A stretch of DNA of 64,000 nt from assembly GCA_020112395.1 (NCBI GenBank), contig JACCEK010000002.1, forward strand, positions 434,001 through 498,000. The letters run 5' to 3'. This DNA is from Aerococcaceae bacterium DSM 111021 (GTDB taxonomy: Bacteria; Bacillota; Bacilli; Lactobacillales; Aerococcaceae). The notes under the pieces are model-generated. The model was not told the DNA's origin. It ran no database searches and saw only the letters and a program-made list of their open reading frames with translations. The translations under genes were made by a program, and so were the position numbers. Below are positions 50,854-60,502 of this stretch, in pieces (position 1 is the stretch's first letter; the number at the start of each line of letters is the position of its first letter).

Positions 50854-51711
50854 TTAAGCTTTGTTCGTTGAACCAAACATATCCATTGTTTCTTTAGTTG
50901 TCGCAGTAATTGCATCTTTACCAGGTGCGATTACTTTACGTGGATCATAAACTTTATCATCCGTGTTTAATTTTTCACGAACAGCTTTCGTCCATTGTTG
51001 TTGCAATTCAGTGTTAACGTTAATCTTAGCATGTCCAAAGCCAATTGCTTTTTTAACTTGGTGCTCTGGAATTCCTGATCCACCATGTAATACTAATGGA
51101 GTACCTGTAGCTTCAGAGATTTCTTCCATCTCTTTGAAACCTAATTGAGGCTCACCATCGTAAGTTCCGTGAACTGATCCTAAAGCAGCTGCTAATGCAT
51201 CAACTTTAGCTTCTTGAACGATACGTACACATTCAGCTAAGTCAGCATATGAAACTCCACCAACAACACCGTCTTCTTCTCCACCAACAGTTCCAACTTC
51301 ACCTTCAACTGAAGCGCCACGCTCGTGAGCATATTCAACAACTTGTTTAGTCATTGCGATATTGTCATCGATTGGGTGATGAGATCCGTCAATCATTACT
51401 GATGAGAAACCAGCGTCAATTGCGTCTTTACATGTGTCAAATGAAGATCCGTGGTCTAAGTGTAGAGCAACTGGTACTGTAATGTCCATTGTTTCCATTA
51501 AAGCGTTAACCATTGCTGCTACTACTTTAGTACCACCCATATATTTAGCTGCACCTTCTGATACACCTAAAATAGCCGGAGAGTTATTTTCTTTTGCAGC
51601 TGTTAATACTGCTTGAGTCCACTCAAGGTTGTTAATGTTGAATTGTCCTACAGCGTACCCTTCTTCTTTTGCTTTGTTTAACATATCTGTCATACTTACT
51701 AAACGAGTCAT
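50854..51711 (-). CDS. fba: Class II fructose-bisphosphate aldolase
   Basis: Glycolytic enzyme cleaving fructose 1,6-bisphosphate. 285 residues with the zinc/active-site motif [12 protein letters not shown] (Asp86, His87), [22 protein letters not shown], and [16 protein letters not shown]. Class II metal type, as usual in Lactobacillales. GGGGGAA precedes the ATG. Monocistronic with its own terminator. Confidence 0.96.
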   Translation of the reverse strand: MTRLVSMTDMLNKAKEEGYAVGQFNINNLEWTQAVLTAAKENNSPAILGVSEGAAKYMGGTKVVAAMVNALMETMDITVPVALHLDHGSSFDTCKDAIDAGFSSVMIDGSHHPIDDNIAMTKQVVEYAHERGASVEGEVGTVGGEEDGVVGGVSYADLAECVRIVQEAKVDALAAALGSVHGTYDGEPQLGFKEMEEISEATGTPLVLHGGSGIPEHQVKKAIGFGHAKINVNTELQQQWTKAVREKLNTDDKVYDPRKVIAPGKDAITATTKETMDMFGSTNKA

Positions 51712-51835
51712 ACTTAAAATTCCCCCTATAATGTTATTTTATACGTTTATTATACTCCAAAAACCGCGCTATTGCTAGTAAATAACAAAATTCCTGCTTT
51801 AGGGGACTTTGTATTCGCTGATACTTTACTTTTAT

Positions 51836-51868
51836 TGAAAAAAAGTCCACCTGTCAAGGCGGACTTCT
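51836..51868 (-). terminator. Terminator after the MFS gene
   Basis: AAGTCC-a-CC pairs with GG-c-GGACTT; on the minus strand TTTTTTT follows. Confidence 0.85.
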
Positions 51869-51877
51869 GAATTCAAT

Positions 51878-53158
51878 TTATGCTTCAACTAATTTATCAT
51901 TATACTTTATCTTTGCTTCAACTGGATCACTCTCAGATTTATCATGATTAATTGTACGATAATTATCTGCTTTTAATTGAGGGAGTGTAATCATAAAGAC
52001 GAAACTGATAATATACAATCCACTTAAGAATAGCATGACTAAAGGAACTCCAGACATATCTAGAATATATCCAATAATCACTGATGAGAATCCACCTACA
52101 GCACGTCCTACGTTCAGAATAGTATTGTTAGCGATGGCACTAATTTTGTAAGAGTATAAGCGTGTAATAACAGCGCCGTACCCAGCAAACATCCCGTTCA
52201 CAAAGAATCCGACGATTGCTCCACCAATTAATATTGACGCTGAGCTATTGGCAAAAGTGAATAAGTATACTGATACAGCTGAACTCAGTAAAAACATTCC
52301 ATACGCTAAACGTGGGCCAATACGGTCTAAGATTTGACCGAAAACGAACATACCGATACACATTCCGATAATCGTTGCAATCATCCATGTTGATGATCCA
52401 CTGACACTTACGCCAATGTTTTGTTGCATCATTGTGGGTAACCAGTTCATCATTCCAAAGTAACCGGCAATTTGTACCGTCGTCATAACCATTAAGACGA
52501 TTGTTTGATATGACGTTTGACGGTCTTTGAATAAGTCTCGAATGCTTCCTTGTTTACTTTTATTCTCACTATCGGAATTGCTTTCAATGTGTAATTCTTC
52601 TTCGTTAACTGTACGACTCACCCAGAAAACGATCAAGATAGGTAGTAGACCGAATAAGAATAAGCCTCTCCAGCCAAATATCGGAGTAATCAGACCCGCT
52701 AATAAAGCTGACGTGATTGAACCAATTTGTCCCACAATCCCGTTGAGCGAACTAATTCGTCCCATCTTCTCTCTTGGAACAAGCCCTGCCATAATCGAAA
52801 TGGCTACACCATACTCTCCTCCTACACCAATCCCTGCGATAAAACGCATAACGTATAAGTAGTAAATATTATCTGTAAAGAAGATTAAACCTGTTGCAAT
52901 CGAAAAGATTAAAATTGTCCATTTGAATACTTTGAATTTACTGTAGCGGTCCGCTAGTATTCCGAATAGAATTCCACCAAACAACATTCCGAAGTTCGTA
53001 ATCGTTGCGATCCAACCTGCTTGTGTACCTGAAATGCCTAGTTGTGAGATAATTGTAGACATCGAAAAAGCTAGAAACATGACATTTAAGTCATCCGTTC
53101 CTGAAGCGACGATGGCTGATAATAACGCGTTGCGTTGTGATTTATTTAAGTTTTCCAT
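51878..53158 (-). CDS. MFS transporter, organic-acid/sugar symporter type
   Basis: 426 residues, twelve predicted membrane helices. MFS signatures: GILADRYSKFKVFKW between helices 2 and 3, FIAGIGVGGEYGVAISIMAGLVPREKMGR after helix 4 (the sugar/aromatic-acid symporter pattern), and QILDRIGPR in the second half. It lies downstream of pyrF-pyrE on the same strand, separated by 86 bp with only a weak hairpin (GAATGC/GCATTC, 53177-53194) and no T-run, so it may be co-transcribed. Uptake of an acidic pyrimidine precursor such as orotate is a tempting but untested idea. Confidence 0.85.
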   Translation of the reverse strand: MENLNKSQRNALLSAIVASGTDDLNVMFLAFSMSTIISQLGISGTQAGWIATITNFGMLFGGILFGILADRYSKFKVFKWTILIFSIATGLIFFTDNIYYLYVMRFIAGIGVGGEYGVAISIMAGLVPREKMGRISSLNGIVGQIGSITSALLAGLITPIFGWRGLFLFGLLPILIVFWVSRTVNEEELHIESNSDSENKSKQGSIRDLFKDRQTSYQTIVLMVMTTVQIAGYFGMMNWLPTMMQQNIGVSVSGSSTWMIATIIGMCIGMFVFGQILDRIGPRLAYGMFLLSSAVSVYLFTFANSSASILIGGAIVGFFVNGMFAGYGAVITRLYSYKISAIANNTILNVGRAVGGFSSVIIGYILDMSGVPLVMLFLSGLYIISFVFMITLPQLKADNYRTINHDKSESDPVEAKIKYNDKLVEA

Positions 53159-53244
53159 ATTGTATAGTCTCCTTTAATGAATGCTCTCGGCATTCTTTAT
53201 TAAAATAATGATCGTGACTCAAGAGTCAATTGTATTTCTTCTTA

Positions 53245-53883
53245 TTAGAATTGGTTTGACCATTTTACTGGGTCTTTATACCACTCAACAAGTGTATCGT
53301 AATAAGCTTTTAACTCCGGATCGCTCACAGCATGTTCAACTAATTCTCGGTAGTTGGTTAATGTTGCTAACGGGAAAGCCACATCGTCAAAGGCTTTTTG
53401 ACCACTTTCAAGTAAGTAATTGAAGATCGCTGCGCAACCAATCACTTCTCCGCCTGCTTGTTCCACTTTAGATGCCGCATCCAGTACACTTCCACCCGTA
53501 CTAATTAAATCTTCAACCATGACGACTTTACTACCTGGTTTAAGGTAACCTTCGATGGCGTTATTTTTACCGTGCTCTTTAGCACTTGAACGCACGTAAA
53601 TCATTGGAAGGTTCAGTATATTTGCTACAAAAGCTGCATGGGGAATGCCTGCTGTAGCTGTTCCAGCAATCACTTCCACTCCTTTAAACTGACTTTTTAT
53701 TAAGTCAGCTAGTGCTTGTTCAATAAAGTCACGTGTTTCTGGGAAACTCATGATTAAGCGGTTGTCGCAATAGATAGGTGATTTCAAACCACTCGCCCAA
53801 GTAAATGGTTGATTTGGTTTTAAATTTACTGCTTTAATTTCTAGCAATTTCTCAGCTACTTGTTGTGATACAGACATAGTCAC
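53245..53883 (-). CDS. pyrE: Orotate phosphoribosyltransferase
   Basis: Makes OMP from orotate and PRPP. 212 residues; PRPP-binding loop MVEDLISTGGSV and the IYCDNRL and VRSSAKEHGKNNAIEG motifs are typical. The start is GTG 53881-53883 after GGAGAGGATATAAA. It follows pyrF with a 1-bp gap. Other de novo pyrimidine genes (pyrB, pyrC, pyrD, carAB) are not in the window. Confidence 0.95.
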   Translation of the reverse strand: MTMSVSQQVAEKLLEIKAVNLKPNQPFTWASGLKSPIYCDNRLIMSFPETRDFIEQALADLIKSQFKGVEVIAGTATAGIPHAAFVANILNLPMIYVRSSAKEHGKNNAIEGYLKPGSKVVMVEDLISTGGSVLDAASKVEQAGGEVIGCAAIFNYLLESGQKAFDDVAFPLATLTNYRELVEHAVSDPELKAYYDTLVEWYKDPVKWSNQF

Positions 53884-53884
53884 T

Positions 53885-54619
53885 TTATATCCTCTCCTTC
53901 GTTTCTTTTAATCCTGTTTGCCATTCGTTTAAGATATATTTGTAGGTTTCAATAGGATTGTCAGCTTGTGTAATCGGTCGCCCTACTACAATATAATCGC
54001 TCCCATTTTGTGCGGCATCTCTCGGTGTCATAATTCGCGTTTGATCATCGGTTGATTTAGCTGTGAGGCGAATACCCGGCGTAATTGTTAAGAAGTCACC
54101 TGATATATTTTCTTTGATTAATTGCGCTTCTAATGGCGAGCAAACAACCCCATCTAAGCCGGCTGATTGCGTTAATGTTGCATAATTTTGGACACTTTCT
54201 TGAATCAACCCTTGAATTTTTTGCTCATCATTCATCTGCGCTTGCGATGTGGATGTTAGCTGAGTAACAGCGATTAGTAACGGTTGTTGTCCATTTAATG
54301 CACCTTCTTTTAAGCCTGCTTTTGCTTGTTGCATCATTTTCAATCCGCCGCTTGCATGGACATTCACCATATCCACACCACTTTGAGCCAGTACTTTCAT
54401 CGCACTTTTCACTGTATTAGGAATATCATGAAGTTTTAAATCTAGAAATACACTATGTCCACCCTCTTTTAATAGGTGTACAAGTTCCATGCCAGTTGCG
54501 TAGAACAACTCCATGCCGACTTTGACATTTAAAGTTTCATTTGCGAATGGTTTTAGAAAATTTTCCACTGCTTCTTTATCAGGGAAATCCAGTGCAATAA
54601 TTGGTTTTTGTTTATCCAT
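53885..54619 (-). CDS. pyrF: Orotidine 5'-phosphate decarboxylase
   Basis: Decarboxylates OMP to UMP. 244 residues, with the catalytic DxKxxD motif [12 protein letters not shown] (Asp60, Lys62, Asp65), and [12 protein letters not shown] and [11 protein letters not shown] near the C-terminus. ATG with GGATGAGG upstream. First gene of a pyrF-pyrE unit controlled by the leader at 54653-54875. Confidence 0.95.
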   Translation of the reverse strand: MDKQKPIIALDFPDKEAVENFLKPFANETLNVKVGMELFYATGMELVHLLKEGGHSVFLDLKLHDIPNTVKSAMKVLAQSGVDMVNVHASGGLKMMQQAKAGLKEGALNGQQPLLIAVTQLTSTSQAQMNDEQKIQGLIQESVQNYATLTQSAGLDGVVCSPLEAQLIKENISGDFLTITPGIRLTAKSTDDQTRIMTPRDAAQNGSDYIVVGRPITQADNPIETYKYILNEWQTGLKETKERI

Positions 54620-54652
54620 ATCCTCATCCTTCGCTGTTTATTCTGAATTGAT

Positions 54653-54875
54653 CGTACAAAAAAACACCCGATAACATATCATGTTACCGGGTGTTTACGA
54701 CTTGAAGGAGCGCATAACTATAGTCTGATCCTTCTTTTGTAAAAAGGACAGACGATTATTCTTTATATTAATTACATATAAACAAATCAGTTAGCAACAC
54801 TTTCGAGTCTCACGGAACACGATTAAAGTTTAACTACTTTTATGAGATTATAGTGATTATTCACTCCAATGTCAA
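54653..54875 (-). promoter_or_regulatory. pyrFE promoter and PyrR-type attenuator leader
   Basis: A consensus promoter reads TTGACA (54870-54875), 17-bp spacer, TATAAT (54847-54852) on the minus strand. About 30 nt into the RNA, TGTTCCGTGAGACT (54806-54819) matches most of the PyrR-binding consensus ARUCCNGNGAGGYU, inside an ACTTT/AAAGT stem. A terminator follows (ACACCCGGTAACA with TGTTATCGGGTGT, then TTTTTTT, 54653-54697). A further hairpin at about 54724-54755 could be the antiterminator arm. This is the layout of PyrR attenuation by UMP. Confidence 0.75.
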
Positions 54876-54878
54876 ATA

Positions 54879-56492
54879 TTATTTACGTTTATTTTGGTGA
54901 TCTAAACTCGCTTTAATAAATCCTTTAAAGATTGCTTGAGGACGATTTGGACGCGATGTGAACTCTGGGTGGAATTGAGGAGCCACAAAGAATGGGTGGT
55001 CTTTCAATTCAATGATTTCAACTAATCGTCCGTCTGGACTCAAACCTGAGAATGACATGCCGTGTTCACTTAATGCCTCACGGTACTCATTATTGAACTC
55101 ATAGCGGTGACGGTGACGTTCTTCAATTAATTCTTTTCCGTCATATAATTCACGAATAAGTGACCCTTCTGACAATCTTGCTGGGTATAAACCAAGACGT
55201 AATGTTCCACCTAGAACAGTTTCTTCAGTTTGGTCTGCTAATAATGCAATAATTTTGTGTGGTGATTCTGGATCTAATTCAGCTGAATGAGCTCCTTTTA
55301 AACCAACAACATTACGCGCGAATTCAACCGCTGCTAATTGCATACCTAAACAAATACCAAAGAATGGTACATTGTTCTCACGTGCATAACGAATGGCTTC
55401 AATTTTACCCTCAACACCACGTTCTCCGAAGCCGCCAGGAACTAATATACCGTCAACCTCTTTAAGACGTGCTTCTACAGTGTTTTCGTCAATTTCTTCT
55501 GCATTAATCCAGTCAATTTCAATATCACTATTGTGGTCGAAACCAGCATGTTTCAATGCTTCGACAACCGATAGATACGCGTCTGGTAATTCTACATATT
55601 TACCAACTAAACCAATTTTCACTTTGTTTTCTAGATGCAATACGCGTTGTTCTAATCCTTTCCAGCCTGTCATATCCGCTGCTGGTAAGTCAATTCCAAA
55701 GTGATCTAAGACTAATTGATCCATTTTTTGCTCTTGTAAGCTTAATGGAATCGTATAAAGTGTTTCAACGTCACGCGATTCAATGACCGCATCTGTTGTC
55801 ACATCACAAAATAAAGCTAACTTATCTTTAATCGTTTGAGGAAGTGCTTCTTCTGTTCTAACCACAAGAATGTTTGGTTGAATACCTAATGACCGTAATT
55901 CTTTTACACTGTGTTGTGTTGGTTTTGTTTTTAATTCACCAGCTGCTTTTAAATAAGGAATTAATGTTGTATGTATATACAATACATTATCATGCCCTAC
56001 TTGCGTACGCATCTGACGTAAAGCCTCTAAGAATGGCAGTCCTTCAATATCTCCTACCGTTCCCCCTACTTCAGTGATAACAATATCAGCATCCGTTGTT
56101 TCAGCTGCACGCATAATTTTGTCTTTAATTTCATTCGTAACGTGCGGAATAACTTGAACAGTTGCACCATCGTAGTCTCCTTGACGTTCTTTACGAAGTA
56201 CTTGATCGTAAATCTTACCTGCTGTTACACTTGAGTATTCGTTGACGTTAATATCGATGAACCTTTCATAATGGCCTAAGTCTAAATCAGTCTCAGCCCC
56301 ATCATCTGTTACAAATACTTCACCATGTTGGTACGGACTCATTGTACCTGGGTCAATATTTAAGTACGGATCAAATTTCTGAATATTAACTTTTAATCCT
56401 CTGTTCTTCAGTAATCGTCCTAATGATGCCGCAACGATTCCTTTACCAATTGATGACACAACGCCACCAGTAACAAATATATATTTTGCCAT
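54879..56492 (-). CDS. pyrG: CTP synthase
   Basis: Amidates UTP to CTP using glutamine. 537 residues: N-terminal synthetase domain with [13 protein letters not shown]-loop and [22 protein letters not shown]-terminal class I glutaminase with GGFGERG, GICLGMQ (nucleophile Cys) and the HPEF catalytic end. AAAGGAG precedes the ATG. Expression is probably set by the attenuator at 56529-56638. Confidence 0.97.
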   Translation of the reverse strand: MAKYIFVTGGVVSSIGKGIVAASLGRLLKNRGLKVNIQKFDPYLNIDPGTMSPYQHGEVFVTDDGAETDLDLGHYERFIDINVNEYSSVTAGKIYDQVLRKERQGDYDGATVQVIPHVTNEIKDKIMRAAETTDADIVITEVGGTVGDIEGLPFLEALRQMRTQVGHDNVLYIHTTLIPYLKAAGELKTKPTQHSVKELRSLGIQPNILVVRTEEALPQTIKDKLALFCDVTTDAVIESRDVETLYTIPLSLQEQKMDQLVLDHFGIDLPAADMTGWKGLEQRVLHLENKVKIGLVGKYVELPDAYLSVVEALKHAGFDHNSDIEIDWINAEEIDENTVEARLKEVDGILVPGGFGERGVEGKIEAIRYARENNVPFFGICLGMQLAAVEFARNVVGLKGAHSAELDPESPHKIIALLADQTEETVLGGTLRLGLYPARLSEGSLIRELYDGKELIEERHRHRYEFNNEYREALSEHGMSFSGLSPDGRLVEIIELKDHPFFVAPQFHPEFTSRPNRPQAIFKGFIKASLDHQNKRK

Positions 56493-56528
56493 TATTGTAA
56501 GCTCCTTTTTTATATATTTCGGGATAAA

Positions 56529-56638
56529 ATAGAAAAGCCCCCTATTCCGGTGGAATAGGGGTGCTAATTAAGTAGATTGACCTTTCTTCTTGAAAGGTGC
56601 CCAAGTTAGATAATACGATAATTATTTGCTTTCGTCAA
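56529..56638 (-). promoter_or_regulatory. pyrG promoter and CTP-sensing attenuator
   Basis: Minus strand: TTGACG (56633-56638), 17-bp spacer, TATTAT (56610-56615), then 7 nt to GGGC (56599-56602) as the likely RNA 5' end. A hairpin ACCTTTC/GAAAGGT follows, then a terminator CCCCTATTCC/GGAATAGGGG (56537-56561) and TTTTCTATTTT. A GGGC start with a C-rich terminator arm is the known B. subtilis/Lactococcus pyrG mechanism, where low CTP causes repeated G addition and antitermination. Confidence 0.78.
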
Positions 56639-56646
56639 TAAAAACT

Positions 56647-57309
56647 TTATTTTTCGTCTTCTTCCTCGTCGAACTCTTCTTCGTCGTCATCATCAAAATC
56701 GTCGTCATCAATGTCCTCATCAAAGTCTTCATCTTCTTCGTCAAGTTCAAGATCATCGTCGCCTAATTCAGATAAATCACGTGCGTATACACCAAGTTCT
56801 TGGTTATCATCATCGTCATCGTCTTCATCTTTAGCGATTGGAACAACTGCTTCGACTTCTTCTTCCTCTTCATCGAACTCTTCTTCATCGTCATAGATGT
56901 CGTCTAAGTCCTCTGGATCGTCATCGTTGTAATCAATCATATCATCGCCTTCATCAAACGCGTTTAACTTACGTTTTTTCTTGCGTCTACGACGGCGTGG
57001 TAAGTCATCGTCATCAATTGAACTAACGATTTCTTCATCAATTGAATCGATTGGATACCAAGCACGTAGTCCCCAACGATTGTCTCCTAATGAAATGAAG
57101 CGTCCATCAATATTGATATCTGTATAAAAGCGAGTCATTTTCGCTTCGATATCTTCATCACTTAAGTCTAAATAATTTTGAATAGCAACCATTAATGCAG
57201 TGAAATCATAGACATCACCTGTCTCTTCAAGAATTGCATGCGCAACTTCAATCGAAGAAAGTTCTTCAATGTTTTCGTTTTCGAATTGTTTTAAAATCAA
57301 ACTTTCCAC
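56647..57309 (-). CDS. rpoE: DNA-directed RNA polymerase delta subunit
   Basis: 220 residues. The N-terminal globular domain (LKQFENENIEELSSIEVAHA, ITRFYTDINIDGRFISLGDNRWGLR-like) is followed by a basic tract (RRRRRKKKRK) and then a long Asp/Glu-rich disordered tail to the C-terminus, the characteristic delta layout. It increases RNA polymerase recycling and promoter selectivity. The start may be GTG at 57309 or, by alignment of MILKQF with other delta proteins, TTG at 57298-57300, which has AAGGA at 9 nt. pyrG lies directly downstream, as in B. subtilis. Confidence 0.95.
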   Translation of the reverse strand: MESLILKQFENENIEELSSIEVAHAILEETGDVYDFTALMVAIQNYLDLSDEDIEAKMTRFYTDINIDGRFISLGDNRWGLRAWYPIDSIDEEIVSSIDDDDLPRRRRRKKKRKLNAFDEGDDMIDYNDDDPEDLDDIYDDEEEFDEEEEEVEAVVPIAKDEDDDDDDNQELGVYARDLSELGDDDLELDEEDEDFDEDIDDDDFDDDDEEEFDEEEDEK

Positions 57310-57342
57310 TTCCTTCCTCGTATTCTTTTATATATTACCTAT

Positions 57343-57762
57343 TTAATTGCTATAATGCAATTGAAATTCATAGTCTCCTAGCGGTTCTGCGTTAATTAAT
57401 ACTTGATAATGAACGATTAACTTAATACCTGTATCCGTCTCAGTAAATTGAATCTTATCTGTCTCAACCGCTAACTCCCATAAACCTTGCGGTGTCATAT
57501 AGGACGTACGCGTTTGTTTAGATGGGTTGAACGTTAAAGTATACTGTGGTTGTTTAATCTCAGCGATTAAATGACCCGCTTCGCGATTAGTGTACCACTT
57601 GACCTCGATTTGAATATCTTCACGATCTATATATGAAATTTTTGAATACGTATTTAGATCAATCAATTCTCCCTTAGTCTCTAGCTTCCATTCGTCTGTA
57701 TGAGCTTGCTCATGATAGCGAATCTTTTGACTAACTTCAAGTTGTATATTTTTTCTCTGCAC
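57343..57762 (-). CDS. DUF1934 (YwiB-like) protein
   Basis: About 139 residues, calycin-like beta-barrel family of unknown function. Typical features: DEWKLETKGEL, SKISYIDREDI, SYMTPQGLWELAVETDKI and the end NAEPLGDYEFQLHY. I favour the GTG at 57760-57762 (VQRKNIQLEV) with GGTGAAAAT upstream, over an ATG five codons earlier. Upstream of rpoE on the same strand; the linkage with rpoE and pyrG is conserved in Firmicutes. Confidence 0.85.
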   Translation of the reverse strand: MQRKNIQLEVSQKIRYHEQAHTDEWKLETKGELIDLNTYSKISYIDREDIQIEVKWYTNREAGHLIAEIKQPQYTLTFNPSKQTRTSYMTPQGLWELAVETDKIQFTETDTGIKLIVHYQVLINAEPLGDYEFQLHYSN

Positions 57763-57861
57763 ATTTTCACCACACATTCTATAGATATTACTATTATAAT
57801 CGATTCTTTGCTATAATTAAACATAACATAAAAATTTATTACTAGATGAAGGAAGGATTCT

Positions 57862-58716
57862 ATGCTATCAAATCAAGAATATTTATCATCCCAACAATGG
57901 ATCGTGTTCTCAGAACAAGACAATCCAGCTAAAGGGAATCCAAACAGTGCGCTCAGTTACCAAGATAGTTTCATTCGTTGGGTTCCTGCCCTTAATGATG
58001 ATTCTACAACTCCATATGGTGTCTTGCACTTTTATCCTTTTGATTACCCAGCCATTTTACTTGGGGCTAAAGATACACGCCTTCCGGAGTTAGGTAATGC
58101 GAATAAATATTTAGTCGATCTCGGTTATACACTCGTTCAACGTCCTCATGGTGGCTTAGCTGTCGTTAACGATTCAGGAGTACTCAATTTTGGACTCGTT
58201 AGCGACAACCGTCATTTTGACTTATCTATCGATACAGCTTATGAACAAATGGTTGCCCTCGTCGCTAAATCTTTAGAGCCTTTCGGCGTTAAAGTCGAAA
58301 GTTACGAAGTTCCGGATTCATATTGCCCTGGGAAATTCGATTTAGTTGTTAATGGCCAAAAGATTGGTGGGATTGCTCAACGCCGTTTCAAATCTGGTGT
58401 AACAACTGCTGCTTATATTAGTGTTGACGGGAATCAACAAGCTCGGGCTGAGTTAATTCAAGCTTATTACCGCACTGGAGAAGCAGGCGATGATTATCCT
58501 TTGGTCAATCCTAATTCTATGACAACGGTTGAAGCCGTTATCGGTGAGTCTATCACTGTTGATGCCTATCAAAAACTGCTGATCTCGACAATGGAACAAT
58601 TTGGTTCGGTTATCCAAGGTGATTATGAAAACCCAGAATTAAAAGCGTTATATACAAAAGCCTTTGAAAAGACCGCAGTTCGTTCAGATAAAATCCAACC
58701 TGATCAATTACCTTAA
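57862..58716 (+). CDS. lipL: LipL-type octanoyl/lipoyl amidotransferase
   Basis: 284 residues, biotin/lipoate ligase fold. RPHGGLAV at 94-101 and the LipL-type segment SYCPGKFDLVVNGQKIGGIAQRR with catalytic Cys155 and Lys167 are diagnostic for LipL (YwfL), which moves octanoyl or lipoyl groups from GcvH to other lipoyl domains by a thioester intermediate. GAAGGAAGG precedes the ATG. It may handle the GcvH-L protein encoded at 21901. Followed 10 bp later by the HD-domain gene. Confidence 0.88.
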   Translation: MLSNQEYLSSQQWIVFSEQDNPAKGNPNSALSYQDSFIRWVPALNDDSTTPYGVLHFYPFDYPAILLGAKDTRLPELGNANKYLVDLGYTLVQRPHGGLAVVNDSGVLNFGLVSDNRHFDLSIDTAYEQMVALVAKSLEPFGVKVESYEVPDSYCPGKFDLVVNGQKIGGIAQRRFKSGVTTAAYISVDGNQQARAELIQAYYRTGEAGDDYPLVNPNSMTTVEAVIGESITVDAYQKLLISTMEQFGSVIQGDYENPELKALYTKAFEKTAVRSDKIQPDQLP

Positions 58717-58726
58717 GGAGTTTACT

Positions 58727-60124
58727 ATGGCTACTTATAATGAAAGATACCAGCTACAAATATTACCTCGCGAGAAAGTATTTCGCGACCCAGTCCACGA
58801 TTATATCCATATTCAGGATTCGATTATATTAAAGTTGATTGATACGGTTGAATTCCAGCGTTTACGTCGTATTCGTCAGCTCGGAACAGCTTCATATACC
58901 TTTCACGGTGCTGAACACAGTCGTTTCAATCACTCTTTAGGTGTTTATGAAATCACACGTCGCATCATTAATAATTTTGTCCGAAATTACCCTAGTGTAA
59001 CGCCAGGTGACGGATTATGGGATGATAGTGAGCGTCTTGTTGCTCTATGTGCTGCGCTTCTTCATGATATCGGACACGGACCTTTTTCCCATACGTTCGA
59101 AGGTTTGTTCGATACAGATCATGAACTCGTATCTCAACAGATTATAACGTCACCCGATACTGAAATTAATCACGTATTAAAGTTAATGGGCGATGATTTC
59201 CCAGAAAAAGTATCGAGTGTCATTAATAAGACTTACCCAAATCAACAAGTTGTTCAATTAATATCCAGTCAAATCGATGCTGACAGAATGGATTATTTAA
59301 TTCGGGATGCTTACTATGCGGGTGTGAGCTATGGAACGTTTGATATCACACGTATTCTGCGTGTGATTCGTCCTTTCAACAAGCAGATTGTCTTTGATTT
59401 CTCTGGAATGCATGCAGTTGAACATTATATCGTGAGTCGTTATCAAATGTACATGCAAGTCTACTTCCACCCAGTTTCTCGGGGTATGGAAGAAGTCCTT
59501 CGCAACTTATTAGCACGAGTAAAGTTTTGCTATGAGAACAAGCCAGATACTATGAAACATTCAATTGGGTTACTCATCCCTTTTTTAGAAGGTAAATGGG
59601 ACTTGAAAGATTACTTACGTCTAGATGATTACGTTCTGAGTAGCTACTTCTCACATTGGTTGCTAGAAGACGATGAGATTCTAAGGGATTTAGCTTATAG
59701 GTTCTTAAATAGAAAACCATTTAAGTCACTGTTATCTAGCGATGATCAACGAGATGAATTAACTTCTTCAATCCAAAATGAAATGCGTGCCGAAGGTTAT
59801 GATCCCGAGTTTTACTTTGGGGAGAACAGTTCTTTTGACTTGCCATATGATTTCTACCGTCCTGATGCAACAAGTACACGAACGCAAATTGACTTTGTGA
59901 CTAAGCAAAATCAAGTCGTCGAACTTTCACAAGTCAGCTCACTAGTGCAATCTTTAACAGGAGTTCCAAGAGGCGAACAGCGCCTGTATTACCCTCGTGA
60001 GGTATTGCATAGTGTCCTGAAGATTCCTAATGAGGATTTAACACCTGATCAAGAAAAAATCATTGCAGCTTATAACGAAGAAACAAATGATGTAACGTTT
60101 AATATTCAACAAAGACTGTTTTAA
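58727..60124 (+). CDS. HD-domain phosphohydrolase (YwfO / dNTPase-like)
   Basis: 465 residues from ATG 58727 (MATYNERYQL) after AAGGAGTTTACT; a longer frame overlaps lipL and is rejected. HD metal-binding set: His64/His69 (EHSRFNHSLGV), His113-Asp114 (LLHDIGHGPFSH), and SQIDADRMDYLIRDAYYAGV. This matches the SAMHD1-related family that includes an Enterococcus faecalis dNTP triphosphohydrolase, so nucleotide hydrolysis is likely. Forms an operon with lipL, and a terminator follows. Confidence 0.9.
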   Translation: MATYNERYQLQILPREKVFRDPVHDYIHIQDSIILKLIDTVEFQRLRRIRQLGTASYTFHGAEHSRFNHSLGVYEITRRIINNFVRNYPSVTPGDGLWDDSERLVALCAALLHDIGHGPFSHTFEGLFDTDHELVSQQIITSPDTEINHVLKLMGDDFPEKVSSVINKTYPNQQVVQLISSQIDADRMDYLIRDAYYAGVSYGTFDITRILRVIRPFNKQIVFDFSGMHAVEHYIVSRYQMYMQVYFHPVSRGMEEVLRNLLARVKFCYENKPDTMKHSIGLLIPFLEGKWDLKDYLRLDDYVLSSYFSHWLLEDDEILRDLAYRFLNRKPFKSLLSSDDQRDELTSSIQNEMRAEGYDPEFYFGENSSFDLPYDFYRPDATSTRTQIDFVTKQNQVVELSQVSSLVQSLTGVPRGEQRLYYPREVLHSVLKIPNEDLTPDQEKIIAAYNEETNDVTFNIQQRLF

Positions 60125-60128
60125 CAAG

Positions 60129-60155
60129 AGAAGAGGCTTCTGCCTCTTCTTTTTT
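60129..60155 (+). terminator. Terminator after the HD-domain gene
   Basis: AGAAGAGGC-ttct-GCCTCTTCT followed by TTTTTT. Confidence 0.9.
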
Positions 60156-60460
60156 CATATGATAGGAATACGGATCTTAACTCCCATACCAAATCTCATA
60201 TGGTAGGAATACGGACCTTAACTCCCATACCAGTTTTCATATGATTGGAAACAGACTCTTGACTCCCATACCAGTTTTCATATGATAGGGATACAGCTCT
60301 TAACTCCCATACCAGTTTTCATATGGTAGGAATACGGCTCTTGCCTACCATACCAGTTTTCATATGATAGGAATACCGCTCTTAACTCCCATACCAGTTT
60401 TTATATGACTGGAAACAGGCTCTTAACTCCCATACCAATTTTCATATGACGGGGATACAG
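60156..60460. repeat. Second tandem array of 41-bp repeats, about 7 copies
   Basis: Units start CCCATACC at 60183 and recur at 60224, 60265, 60306, 60347, 60388 and 60429, period 41. The core is CCCATACCAGTTTTC, then ATATGATAGGAATACGG, then CTCTTAACT. It is the same length and clearly related to the array at 11859-12345 (shared CCCATA, TATGA-AGGAAT and TTAACT). It lies directly after a terminator of a plus-strand gene, as the first array does. No coding potential or CRISPR-type spacers. Confidence 0.9.
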
Positions 60461-60465
60461 AATTA

Positions 60466-60497
60466 CAAAAAAAACACGTCATTTAAGACGTGTTTTT
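60466..60497. terminator. Bidirectional terminator after the amidohydrolase gene
   Basis: AAAACACGTC (60471-60480) pairs with GACGTGTTTT (60487-60496), with A and T runs on both sides. Confidence 0.88.
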
Positions 60498-60502
60498 ATT
60501 AT

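Noticed and set aside
56711-56896. Serine-rich open frame opposite rpoE
   Set aside because: It is the mirror of the Asp/Glu repeats in the delta subunit tail.
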